Shown: positions 1-5,636 of the stretch, one piece after another
Numbering within the stretch: position 1 is the first letter of the stretch
Layout: each line of letters starts with the position of its first letter
NCBI GenBank assembly: GCA_037384885.1
Contig: JARRNO010000075.1
Location: 1-9,073 of the forward strand
Length of the DNA stretch: 9,073 nucleotides
Direction of reading: 5' to 3'
Source: JARRNO01 sp037384885
GTDB taxonomy: Bacteria; Acidobacteriota; UBA4820; DSQY01
Notes under the pieces: generated by a model
The model's input: the letters and a program-made list of their open reading frames with translations, nothing else
Databases searched by the model: none
What the model was told of the DNA's origin: nothing
Made by a program: the position numbers and the translations under genes

Positions 1-79
1 CATTGCAGAAGATACAGCCCTTTTCCCGTTCCTTCGATTGGATGTATTCCATGCGCCACGGTGTGTAGACGATATCCAT
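1..79 (-). CDS. HIT-family nucleotide hydrolase/transferase, N-terminal fragment
   Basis: Only the first 26 codons are in the window; the gene runs off the left edge. The visible peptide starts MDIVYTPWRMEYI and ends GCIFCN. A PWRMxY segment followed by a CxxC zinc-type motif is typical of the N-terminus of bacterial HIT proteins of the Ap4A phosphorylase/GalT-like branch, which act on nucleotide-phosphate bonds in the cytoplasm. The catalytic HxHxH motif would lie outside the window, so activity cannot be judged. The ATG at 79 is the likely start because an in-frame TAA lies only two codons upstream; a GGGG run about 9 to 12 bases upstream is a weak ribosome binding site. The gene follows ihfB and its terminator by about 100 bases. 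I see no clear promoter of its own, so it may depend on readthrough or on a promoter I cannot recognise. Confidence 0.75.
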   Translation of the reverse strand, partial: MDIVYTPWRMEYIQSKEREKGCIFCN

Positions 80-128
80 GTCTTAGTGCCCCGTGGATGT
101 GATGCTCCAACGGCTCCAGCCGGCTATT

Positions 129-165
129 AAAAATAGAGGCCGGGTACCGCTTTGCGGCCCCGGCC
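129..165 (-). terminator. Intrinsic terminator after ihfB
   Basis: Read on the minus strand, a 7-bp GC stem (GGCCGGG / CCCGGCC, at 165-159 and 144-138) encloses a second 4-bp stem (CCGC / GCGG) with an AAA loop. It is followed a few bases later by a run of five T (133-129). It lies 18 bases past the ihfB stop codon and should end the rpsA-ihfB transcript. The plus strand has no T-run after the hairpin, so it works in one direction only. Confidence 0.85.
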
Positions 166-182
166 CCATCCATCCACACGCT

Positions 183-461
183 TTACTTACGGTTGATTTT
201 TTCTTTGAGTTCTTTGCCCGCCCTAAAATAGGGAACATGTTTCTCGTCCACGTGAACCTTTTCGCCCGTTTTGGGATTGCGGGCCACTCTGGGCTTTCTC
301 ACCTTCATGCGGAAGGACCCGAAACCGCGGAGTTCCACCTTGTCGCCGTTGTCCAGGGCATCCACGACGGACTCGATCACGGTGTTGACCACGAGTTCCG
401 CTTGCTTTTTTGGCAAATCGGAGCGCTTGGAGACGAGTTCGATGATATCCGCCTTCGTCAT
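183..461 (-). CDS. ihfB: Integration host factor subunit beta (HU/IHF family DNA-bending protein)
   Basis: This is a 92-residue protein, the usual size for HU/IHF subunits. It has the family landmarks: GFGSF at 46-50, the beta-arm RNPKTG at 61-66 with the intercalating proline at 63, and VPYFRAGKEL near the end. The ExR preceding GFG (Glu43, Arg45) matches the IHF-beta pattern rather than the usual HU one, and the protein begins MTKADIIELV like IHF-beta. The position directly downstream of rpsA is the same as for ihfB in enterobacteria, which strengthens the call. It would pair with an IHF-alpha subunit encoded elsewhere to bend DNA sharply at specific sites. The start ATG overlaps the rpsA stop (ATGA at 461-458), with AGGAG about 9 bases upstream inside the end of rpsA, so translation is probably coupled to S1. 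A homodimeric HU-like role cannot be excluded. Confidence 0.9.
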   Translation of the reverse strand: MTKADIIELVSKRSDLPKKQAELVVNTVIESVVDALDNGDKVELRGFGSFRMKVRKPRVARNPKTGEKVHVDEKHVPYFRAGKELKEKINRK

Positions 462-2278
462 TCTTTGCTCTCCTCTTGGTCCTCTTTCTTGTCGCTCTCC
501 CGTTCCTGCGCCGAAGTCTGAAGATCACCGAAGTCCACGATGTCGCCCAGGCTCACGCCGCCTTCGCCGCCGCCCTGATAGGTGGAAGCGAAGTCATGCT
601 CCTGCGCCTGCCGCTCGCGGCGCTTTCCTTCGCGCAGAGAGAGTCCGATCCGTTTTTCCTCTGGCTCCAGGCGGATAATCTTAAAGGGGTACTCGTTGCC
701 GATTTCCACCACTTCGGAGCATTCGCTGACATGCTTATCGGAAAGCTCGGAAATGTGAACGAGCCCTTCCACGCCCTCACCAAGATCGACGAAGGCCCCG
801 AAGTCAACCATCTTGGTCACCGTTCCCTGAATGACGTCCCCGACGTAGTGGGATTTGAAAAACTCTTCCCAGATATCAGGCTGCAGGGCTTTCATGCTCA
901 GAGAAAGGCGCTGGTTTTCAACGTCGATATTGGTGATCACCGCTTCAACTTCATCGCCTTTCTTCAGCATCTCGGTCGGATGGTTGATCCGCTTCCAGGA
1001 CAGGTCAGAAATATGAACCAGGCCGTCCACGCCTTCCAGCACTTCGACGAAGACGCCAAAGTCGGTAATATTGCGGACTTTGCCGGAGACCGTATCGCCT
1101 TCCTTGAAGGTCTCGGTGATGACGTCCCAGGGATTGGGTTCAGCCTGTTTAAGACCGAGCGAAATTCTCTGGGCGTCGACATCCATATCGAGCACGACAG
1201 CTTCCACTTCTTGGTCCACGTCGAGTACGGCTGAAGGGTGTTTGACCTTTTTGGTCCACGACATTTCCGAAATGTGAATCATTCCTTCGATGCCCGGTTC
1301 AAGCTCGACGAAGGCTCCGTAATTCGTGAGAGAAATCACCTTGCCCGTGACCTTCGTCCCGATGGGGTAGCGGTCCTGTACGCCTTCCCAGGGAGAAGGT
1401 TCCTTCTGTTTGTAACCGAGCTGGAGCTTCCCGTTTTCTTCGTCGTAATTCAGGATCAGCACCTCGACTTGGTCGCCGACTTGGAACATTTCGGAGGGAT
1501 GGTTGATCCGCTTCCAGGACATGTCGGTGACATGGAGAAGGCCGTCGATGCCTCCCAGGTCGATAAAAGCGCCGAAATTGGTGAGGTTCTTGACGATGCC
1601 CTTGATGAGCTTGCCCCCTTCGGCGGCTTCGACGATGACCTCGCGGCGCACAGAAAGCCGCTCCTCGAGAAAGGCCTTCCTGGACAGAACGATGTTGCCG
1701 CGCTTGCGGTTGACCTTGATAACCTTGACATCCACCTCCTGGCCGCGAAGGGCCCGAAGGTTGCGCACGGGCTGCAGGTCAACAAGAGAGCCGGGCAGAA
1801 AGGCGCGAACGCCCACATCAACAGCGAGGCCTCCCTTGACACGGTCCAGGATGACGCCTTTGATGGGCCGGTCGTCACGGAAAGCCGCTTCGACCTCTTC
1901 CCAGGCTTTCATCTTCTGGGCCTTGATCTTGCTCAAGACCACGTGGCCTTCCGCATTCTCGAGCCGTTCGAGGAAAACCTCCACCTCTTCGCCGGGCTCG
2001 ACGGTCACGTTGCCCCTTGCATCGGTGAATTCGTCAATGGGAACGATGCCTTCACTTTTCAGGCCCACGTCTACGAAAACGTCGGTGGGCGTGATGGATA
2101 GCACACGCCCACGGATCAGCTGGCGTTCGGAATATTCTCCGACGCTTGCATTCAAAATCGTTTCCATGTCGATGGAAGTGTCTTCGCTGATGTTTTCTGA
2201 TGTGAGCTTGAGCCACTCTTCGGGGATTTCCGCAGTGGTGGACGAATCCTGCGGAAGCTTGTCTTCAGATGCCGCCAT
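458..2278 (-). CDS. rpsA: 30S ribosomal protein S1
   Basis: This is a 606-residue protein with six S1 (OB-fold) RNA-binding repeats at roughly 52-118, 136-202, 221-291, 307-378, 394-465 and 480-551. The last four carry the canonical pattern of G-x-V, NFGAF/DFGVF-type turns, DGLxHxSDxSW and xRISLxxK. The first two are more diverged, as usual for the ribosome-binding part of S1. A hydrophilic acidic tail (about 552-606) rich in Glu, Asp, Lys and Gln follows. The length is slightly above the 557 of E. coli S1, because of extra residues at both ends. S1 delivers mRNA to the 30S subunit during initiation. The ATG at 2278 is preceded by AGGAGGT with a 9-base spacer, and by a near-consensus promoter. 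The stop overlaps the ihfB start. S1 represses its own leader in enterobacteria; the leader here is short (about 49 bases), so the same mechanism is not evident. Confidence 0.98.
   Translation of the reverse strand: MAASEDKLPQDSSTTAEIPEEWLKLTSENISEDTSIDMETILNASVGEYSERQLIRGRVLSITPTDVFVDVGLKSEGIVPIDEFTDARGNVTVEPGEEVEVFLERLENAEGHVVLSKIKAQKMKAWEEVEAAFRDDRPIKGVILDRVKGGLAVDVGVRAFLPGSLVDLQPVRNLRALRGQEVDVKVIKVNRKRGNIVLSRKAFLEERLSVRREVIVEAAEGGKLIKGIVKNLTNFGAFIDLGGIDGLLHVTDMSWKRINHPSEMFQVGDQVEVLILNYDEENGKLQLGYKQKEPSPWEGVQDRYPIGTKVTGKVISLTNYGAFVELEPGIEGMIHISEMSWTKKVKHPSAVLDVDQEVEAVVLDMDVDAQRISLGLKQAEPNPWDVITETFKEGDTVSGKVRNITDFGVFVEVLEGVDGLVHISDLSWKRINHPTEMLKKGDEVEAVITNIDVENQRLSLSMKALQPDIWEEFFKSHYVGDVIQGTVTKMVDFGAFVDLGEGVEGLVHISELSDKHVSECSEVVEIGNEYPFKIIRLEPEEKRIGLSLREGKRRERQAQEHDFASTYQGGGEGGVSLGDIVDFGDLQTSAQERESDKKEDQEESKE
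978..1002 (-). repeat. 25-bp exact repeat inside rpsA, copy in S1 domain 5
   Basis: These 25 bases are identical to 1497-1521. They encode the conserved SWKRINHP segment of the fifth S1 repeat. The copies are 519 bp (173 codons) apart, which is the distance between domains 3 and 5. This is repeat homology inside the gene, not a mobile element. Confidence 0.85.
1497..1521 (-). repeat. 25-bp exact repeat inside rpsA, copy in S1 domain 3
   Basis: Partner of the copy at 978-1002. It encodes the same SWKRINHP residues in the third S1 repeat with identical codon choice. Flanking bases differ on both sides, so the identity ends sharply. Confidence 0.85.
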
Positions 2279-2311
2279 ATAGTTCTTACCTCCTGATTTT
2301 GGATTTGTTGT

Positions 2312-2333
2312 CGCTCAAGGCGCAACTTGGGCG
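2312..2333 (-). promoter_or_regulatory. Imperfect dyad at the rpsA transcription start
   Basis: On the minus strand CGCCCAAG and CTTGAGCG form an 8-bp arm pair with one mismatch around a six-base centre. The dyad begins directly after the -10 box and spans the predicted start point (about 2327). It could be an operator, or a partial 5' stem in the S1 leader. The symmetry is seen; any regulatory role is inference. Confidence 0.4.
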
Positions 2334-2362
2334 AGTATAGACCCATATAGAAGGCGTGTCAA
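2334..2362 (-). promoter_or_regulatory. Sigma70-type promoter of rpsA-ihfB
   Basis: On the minus strand a perfect TTGACA (2362-2357) is followed by a 17-base spacer and TATACT (2339-2334), five of six matches to the -10 consensus. The predicted start is near 2327, giving a leader of about 49 bases to the rpsA ATG. Near-consensus boxes with ideal spacing fit a highly expressed ribosomal protein gene. Confidence 0.9.
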
Positions 2363-2494
2363 TAGCCAACTTCAATGATCTCAAAGTGTTGCGTACAAGG
2401 AACCGGGTGAACCGCTTCAAAATCGGCAAGGACTTCCCGAAACAGCAGTACTGCGGGAGCCGGCCGTATGGATATCTGGTTGGTGAAACAAACG

Positions 2495-2986
2495 CTATTC
2501 GTTTGAAGGCCTTTGAAGGGGATGGACGCCCACAAAAACGAGCCGCTGGCCCACTTGAAGATGATGGTCTGCGGCAAGCCCGCCCCGGACTTCAAGAACG
2601 TTCCGGCAGGGCGCCTGCGGAAAAATGTTGGGACAGGGGTCCTCCCGGCATGGGGGCTCGTCGGCGGAAATTCCCACGATGGTTCCGTTCGCGTCCAGCC
2701 AAATCATGTCGAGGGGAATGAGACAATTTTTCATCCAAAAAGGACGCTTTGCTTCCGTCTTGAAGAGGAAAAGCATGCCCCGGTCGTCCGCCAGGTGCTT
2801 GACGAACATCAAGCCACGAGCGTGCTGCTCGGAGGTAACCGCCAGCTTGACCTGGACGGTCCATCCGTCTGGAAAGACGACTGTCGGCGGTGCTTGGCTC
2901 TGGGCGGCTTTTTGGGGGGTGCATGCGCCTATGAGCAGAATGCAAAGAATAAACAGGTACAGAATGCTCTTTCCGGTTGTATTCAT
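2495..2986 (-). CDS. DUF192-family envelope protein, probable lipoprotein
   Basis: This is a 163-residue protein. A hydrophobic N-terminus ends in LIGAC (Cys22), a lipobox-like site, so it is probably exported and lipid-anchored. The mature part carries DUF192 landmarks: the A-x-T-x-x-x-x-x-R-G-L-M segment (about 49-60), GMLFLF (70-75), FWMKN followed by IPLD (83-93), and VLEVRGGLA (130-138) leading to a G-x-x-L-V-F strand near the end. The family forms small beta-rich domains whose biochemical role is not established. Three cysteines at 113, 118 and 127 in the loop before VLEV could form a disulfide in the periplasm. The ATG at 2986 overlaps the stop of the upstream pgsA (ATGA), so the two are probably translated together; longer in-frame starts would run through pgsA in another frame and are unlikely. 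No convincing terminator follows before the rpsA promoter. Confidence 0.88.
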   Translation of the reverse strand: MNTTGKSILYLFILCILLIGACTPQKAAQSQAPPTVVFPDGWTVQVKLAVTSEQHARGLMFVKHLADDRGMLFLFKTEAKRPFWMKNCLIPLDMIWLDANGTIVGISADEPPCREDPCPNIFPQAPCRNVLEVRGGLAADHHLQVGQRLVFVGVHPLQRPSNE

Positions 2987-3531
2987 TGGACTCCCTGGGT
3001 CATCGTCCGAATGCGCCAGAGATAGTGCAGTCCGGAGAAGACGGTGAAGACGGCGACGGCCCACATGAGCGCTCCCGCCACCATGCCTGGAAAGCCGAAG
3101 GCGTTCTTGATAAGAGCGGCCGCCGCATAGACGATCTGGAAGAATGTCGTGCATTTCCCGGCCCAGCTGGGGGGGAAACGGCTCACGTCCAAAAAGAGAT
3201 TGAGAAGAAGCGCAAACAAGACGATGATGACGTCCCGGCTGATCGTGAGGACCGGCACCCACATGGGAATGGAGTAGGGAAGCCCGATGTTGGGAAGGGC
3301 CAAAACCACGTAAACGGTGGTGAGCATCAGCTTGTCAGCCATCGGGTCCAGAATGGCGCCGATAGAGGTCTTCTGATGGTAGAACCGGGCGACAAAGCCG
3401 TCCAGACCGTCTGTGACCCCGGCCGTAACGAAAACGATGACGCCGAACACGTAATGGCCATATATCATGGCCAAGAGGAAGAAGGGAATCAGGATGATCC
3501 TGATGATGGTCAGAATGTTGGCGACTGTCAC
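2983..3531 (-). CDS. pgsA: CDP-alcohol phosphatidyltransferase, probably phosphatidylglycerophosphate synthase
   Basis: This is a 182-residue integral membrane protein with about five to six hydrophobic segments. It holds the complete CDP-alcohol phosphatidyltransferase signature: Asp41, Asp44-Gly45, Ala48-Arg49, Gly58, Asp62 and Asp66, in the order DxxDGxxAR-x8-GxxxDxxxD. These aspartates bind metal and the CDP headgroup. The N-terminus ANILTIIRIILIP matches the start of PgsA enzymes, and the length is typical. PgsA makes phosphatidylglycerophosphate from CDP-diacylglycerol and glycerol-3-phosphate in the inner membrane, the committed step to phosphatidylglycerol and cardiolipin. Another CDP-alcohol transferase of the same fold cannot be excluded from the motif alone. 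The start is a GTG at 3531 with GAGGGGAG just upstream. No promoter is visible in the 79-base gap before it, so transcription may continue from the cyclase operon. Confidence 0.85.
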   Translation of the reverse strand: MTVANILTIIRIILIPFFLLAMIYGHYVFGVIVFVTAGVTDGLDGFVARFYHQKTSIGAILDPMADKLMLTTVYVVLALPNIGLPYSIPMWVPVLTISRDVIIVLFALLLNLFLDVSRFPPSWAGKCTTFFQIVYAAAALIKNAFGFPGMVAGALMWAVAVFTVFSGLHYLWRIRTMTQGVQ

Positions 3532-3565
3532 GCGCTCCCCTCGGGTGATTGCGGGAGACCCGAAT

Positions 3566-3608
3566 GGACATCAGGCGCCGGAGCCCCGGCCCCGGCGCCT
3601 TGGTGTCC
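3566..3608 (-). other. GC-rich stem-loop between the CsgG-like gene and pgsA
   Basis: A perfect 9-bp stem (AGGCGCCGG at 3573-3581 with CCGGCGCCT at 3592-3600) has a 10-base loop. An outer 5-bp stem (GGACA 3566-3570, TGTCC 3604-3608) extends it across a small internal loop. It starts only three bases after the stop codon of the CsgG-like gene. No T-run follows on the minus strand, so it is not a textbook intrinsic terminator. It may protect the 3' end of the upstream message, reduce readthrough, or both. Confidence 0.55.
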
Positions 3609-3610
3609 CG

Positions 3611-4507
3611 TTACTGCTTGCTTGGTTGAACGATATCGCCCACCTGGGCTGTTTGGCCGCCTTCGACGACGCCGATGGCCAGGTGATCTCCCATGACCTT
3701 GGTGACCGTAAAGGTCCCAATGCGGGTCTTGTCCTGTCCCAGCACCTGGCCGGTGTCCGGGTCTGTAATGGGCTGTCCGGCCCGATAAAGCACAAAGGTC
3801 TGGCCTTCTTTGACGCCGTCGATACTCCCGAGATTGATATAGGCTTTTCCGCCGGATACTCGGGCGACCTTACCTTCCACCGACGCCACCGATCCCAGAC
3901 TGTCCTTTATTTCTTCGGAGCGCTGGGCAATGTTCTCGGCGATCTTTTTGACAGCGGGCTCGAAGATCTGGCGGGCCTGGGATTCATCCCAGTCCACACC
4001 ACCTCCAAACCCGGCCACATCGACCTTGGCGAAAGTGTGAGAGCCTTTTTCTGACCCGGTGTAGACGATTTCGGCCGTCTGGACATTCACCAGTTTGACG
4101 TTCAATGTCCCCTCGGCGGTTGTTTTCCCAACGTTAAATCCAAGGCCCCACACGCCGTGCGCTCCTGATTTGTGTCTGGAGAAGTCGGTCACGGCGCCGA
4201 GTACGACGAGCTGGCATCCCAGAAGCTTGCCGACCTGGACTGCTGTCTTGGCGTCGACCGCGCCGCTCAGGCTCAAGCTCTGCTCCGCCAGGACCTTATC
4301 GAGATCTTTCCGTTCCATGACGCGAAACTTGCCGCTCTGCACGAGATCCTGCACCAGCCAATCGGCGATGGCGGGTCCGAGACGCTCCGCTCCATAAGGC
4401 GAATCGTTGGCGATTTTAATCACTGCGATTCTCGGCTTCTGAGCCCACGTTCCCACACTCGCGGCAAACAACAGTAATGCGGTCATCAAGCACAGTGTTC
4501 GTTTCAT
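3611..4507 (-). CDS. CsgG-domain exported protein with FlgT C-terminal-like domain
   Basis: This is a 298-residue protein. A cleavable signal peptide (about 1-22, ending VGTWA before QKP) has no lipobox cysteine, unlike true CsgG. Residues about 24-195 look like a CsgG/HfaB (TolB-N-like) domain: PRIAVIKIAND, then LVQDLVQSGKFRVMERKDLDKVLAEQ, LGCQLVVLGAVTDFS, LNVKLVNVQTAEIVYTGS and a closing amphipathic helix. Residues about 207-296 resemble the FlgT C-terminal domain: GKVARVSGGKAYINLGS, DGVKEGQTFVLYRAGQPI, DPDTGQVLG and a final GDIVQPS. CsgG family proteins form outer-membrane secretion channels or peripheral envelope rings; FlgT stabilises flagellar basal-body rings. Here neither curli nor flagellar genes are nearby, so the partner is unknown. 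A GGGG ribosome binding site about 8 bases before the ATG lies in a 40-base gap after the FlgT-like gene, so co-transcription is likely. Confidence 0.8.
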   Translation of the reverse strand: MKRTLCLMTALLLFAASVGTWAQKPRIAVIKIANDSPYGAERLGPAIADWLVQDLVQSGKFRVMERKDLDKVLAEQSLSLSGAVDAKTAVQVGKLLGCQLVVLGAVTDFSRHKSGAHGVWGLGFNVGKTTAEGTLNVKLVNVQTAEIVYTGSEKGSHTFAKVDVAGFGGGVDWDESQARQIFEPAVKKIAENIAQRSEEIKDSLGSVASVEGKVARVSGGKAYINLGSIDGVKEGQTFVLYRAGQPITDPDTGQVLGQDKTRIGTFTVTKVMGDHLAIGVVEGGQTAQVGDIVQPSKQ

Positions 4508-4547
4508 CGCAAAGCCCCTTTACCTAAGTACCGGTAGATTATTCGAT

Positions 4548-5636
4548 CTACGGGACCACTGTCAAACTGTTCGCTGTTTGCGACTGGATCTGGATTCCAG
4601 GATAGATCTTACGGAGTTCCTGCGCCAGATCTGACGCATCGCCTTCCATGGAAACTTCAAGCGTCGCCGTGCCGCTGTTGTCCACGTCACGGATGACGGC
4701 GCTCTTGACGCCCCGGGCCTCGGTTTCCAGACGGTGGGCGATATTGGTGGCCTGTTCAGGCGTTGTTCCCTGGATACGGAGCACAAGAAATCGGGTGGAT
4801 GTCAGCTCCTTTTCCCAACTCTTGGTCAGCTCGGTGACGAGACGATTGGCAGCGACGGTGGCGGCCTGTCTCAAGGCGTTGTCCATACCGATTTCGCCCG
4901 TGTGTACCGCCTTTCCAGTTCCGTTCGCCGTGGCAAGCAGCTCGTGCGTGTCCGTTTTAAGAGCCTTCAGCGAGACGCTGGCCTGGAAGGACTGGAGTTG
5001 GGAATTGGCGATAGATCCGCCCGACGATGCCTGCGCGTCGCCAAGGATGACGACCTCCGCCCCGTACTGCTTCATGAGGTTGGCTTGGCCGTTTTCGTCC
5101 ATGGCCCAGAATTGCTCACCCTGGGCCTGCTGTCCCGTGTCCACGACGTGAAAACCGCGATCGTGCAGAATTTGAAGAATTCTTGACGAGGCGGCGTTCC
5201 CCTGTTCCTGGAGCGCTACGGCGACTCTGGGCATTTTGAGACGCCTCAAGAGAATGCCCAGGCCTTTGAGGTCATTCGCCAGGTCGCCCTGCTTGACGGC
5301 GGCGTTCACGGTGACCTGATAGATGTTGGTGTCAGGGTCGGCCTTTTCGGACATAATGTCGTAGTGGGAAATGTAGCCTTTGGTCTGCGTGTAGATCTTA
5401 TCGCTGAGAAGCTGGTTGTTCTTGACCAGGCTTTCCGAATCGACCATCGTTCCAACCACCTTTTCCACCGCTGCGCGCAAGGCGGAGTCTAACGCCCTGT
5501 CACGCGCCTGGGCCTGGTCGCCGTGGAGAATCGCGGCGCTGCCGGTGGCCGTTACCGTTTCCTGGGCGCCGACGGCGAACGCGGCCGCCATTGCCAGGAG
5601 TGCTGCCAGAGTCATGACTGTTCTGCGCCGGATCAT
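4548..5636 (-). CDS. FlgT-like periplasmic protein
   Basis: This is a 362-residue protein with a signal peptide cleaved around AVGA-QE (24/25), hence periplasmic. Residues about 26-115 resemble the FlgT N-terminal domain: VTATGSAAI, an AR-x-x-AL-x-x-ALR-x-AVEKVVG helix, LVKNNQLLSDKI, and a GYISHYDI strand followed by YQVTVNAAV. The middle (about 133-270) has a TolB/CsgG-like alternation with MPRVAVAL, a helix, GFHVVDTG, and YGAEVVILGDAQA. The last 80 residues (RFLVLRIQG onward) form an alpha/beta unit I cannot name. FlgT proteins build the H-ring or similar collars at the outer face of the basal body; the general property carried over here is assembly of periplasmic structure, not flagellation. 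The start ATG overlaps the cyclase stop (ATGA). The FlgT C-terminal-like domain is absent here and appears in the next gene instead. Confidence 0.7.
   Translation of the reverse strand: MIRRRTVMTLAALLAMAAAFAVGAQETVTATGSAAILHGDQAQARDRALDSALRAAVEKVVGTMVDSESLVKNNQLLSDKIYTQTKGYISHYDIMSEKADPDTNIYQVTVNAAVKQGDLANDLKGLGILLRRLKMPRVAVALQEQGNAASSRILQILHDRGFHVVDTGQQAQGEQFWAMDENGQANLMKQYGAEVVILGDAQASSGGSIANSQLQSFQASVSLKALKTDTHELLATANGTGKAVHTGEIGMDNALRQAATVAANRLVTELTKSWEKELTSTRFLVLRIQGTTPEQATNIAHRLETEARGVKSAVIRDVDNSGTATLEVSMEGDASDLAQELRKIYPGIQIQSQTANSLTVVP

Noticed and set aside
1238..2101. A 287-codon open frame on the plus strand antisense to rpsA, with similar ones at 476-1234 and 1503-2282
   Set aside because: They lie entirely opposite the clear S1 coding frame, have no ribosome binding site, and their composition is what an antisense frame of a GC-rich gene gives.
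2445..2454. Perfect 10-bp palindrome GCAGTACTGC, inside TCCCG...CGGGA arms, as a terminator for pgsA-DUF192
   Set aside because: No T-run follows on either strand and the arms are short and poorly placed, so it is not supported as a terminator.
2359..2494. Possible short coding tail on the minus strand ending at 2359 (peptide end HFEIIEVGY), or a GTG-started plus-strand frame from 2356
   Set aside because: The minus-strand frame upstream overlaps the DUF192 gene out of frame and its stop falls inside the rpsA -35 box. The plus frame has no ribosome binding site. Codon use does not favour either.
3541..3563. Small inverted repeat TCGGGT / ACCCGA just before the pgsA ribosome binding site
   Set aside because: The stem is only 6 bp with an 11-base loop in a GC-rich stretch; it could affect initiation but is easily expected by chance.
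2977..3696. A 239-codon plus-strand open frame over pgsA and the following gap
   Set aside because: It is antisense to the well-supported pgsA motif region, its product is highly charged and unlike any family I know, and it runs through the GC-rich hairpin.
4508..4547. Hairpin AAAG-GGG-CTTT placing the ribosome binding site of the CsgG-like gene in its loop
   Set aside because: A 4-bp stem with a 3-base loop is too weak to claim regulation.
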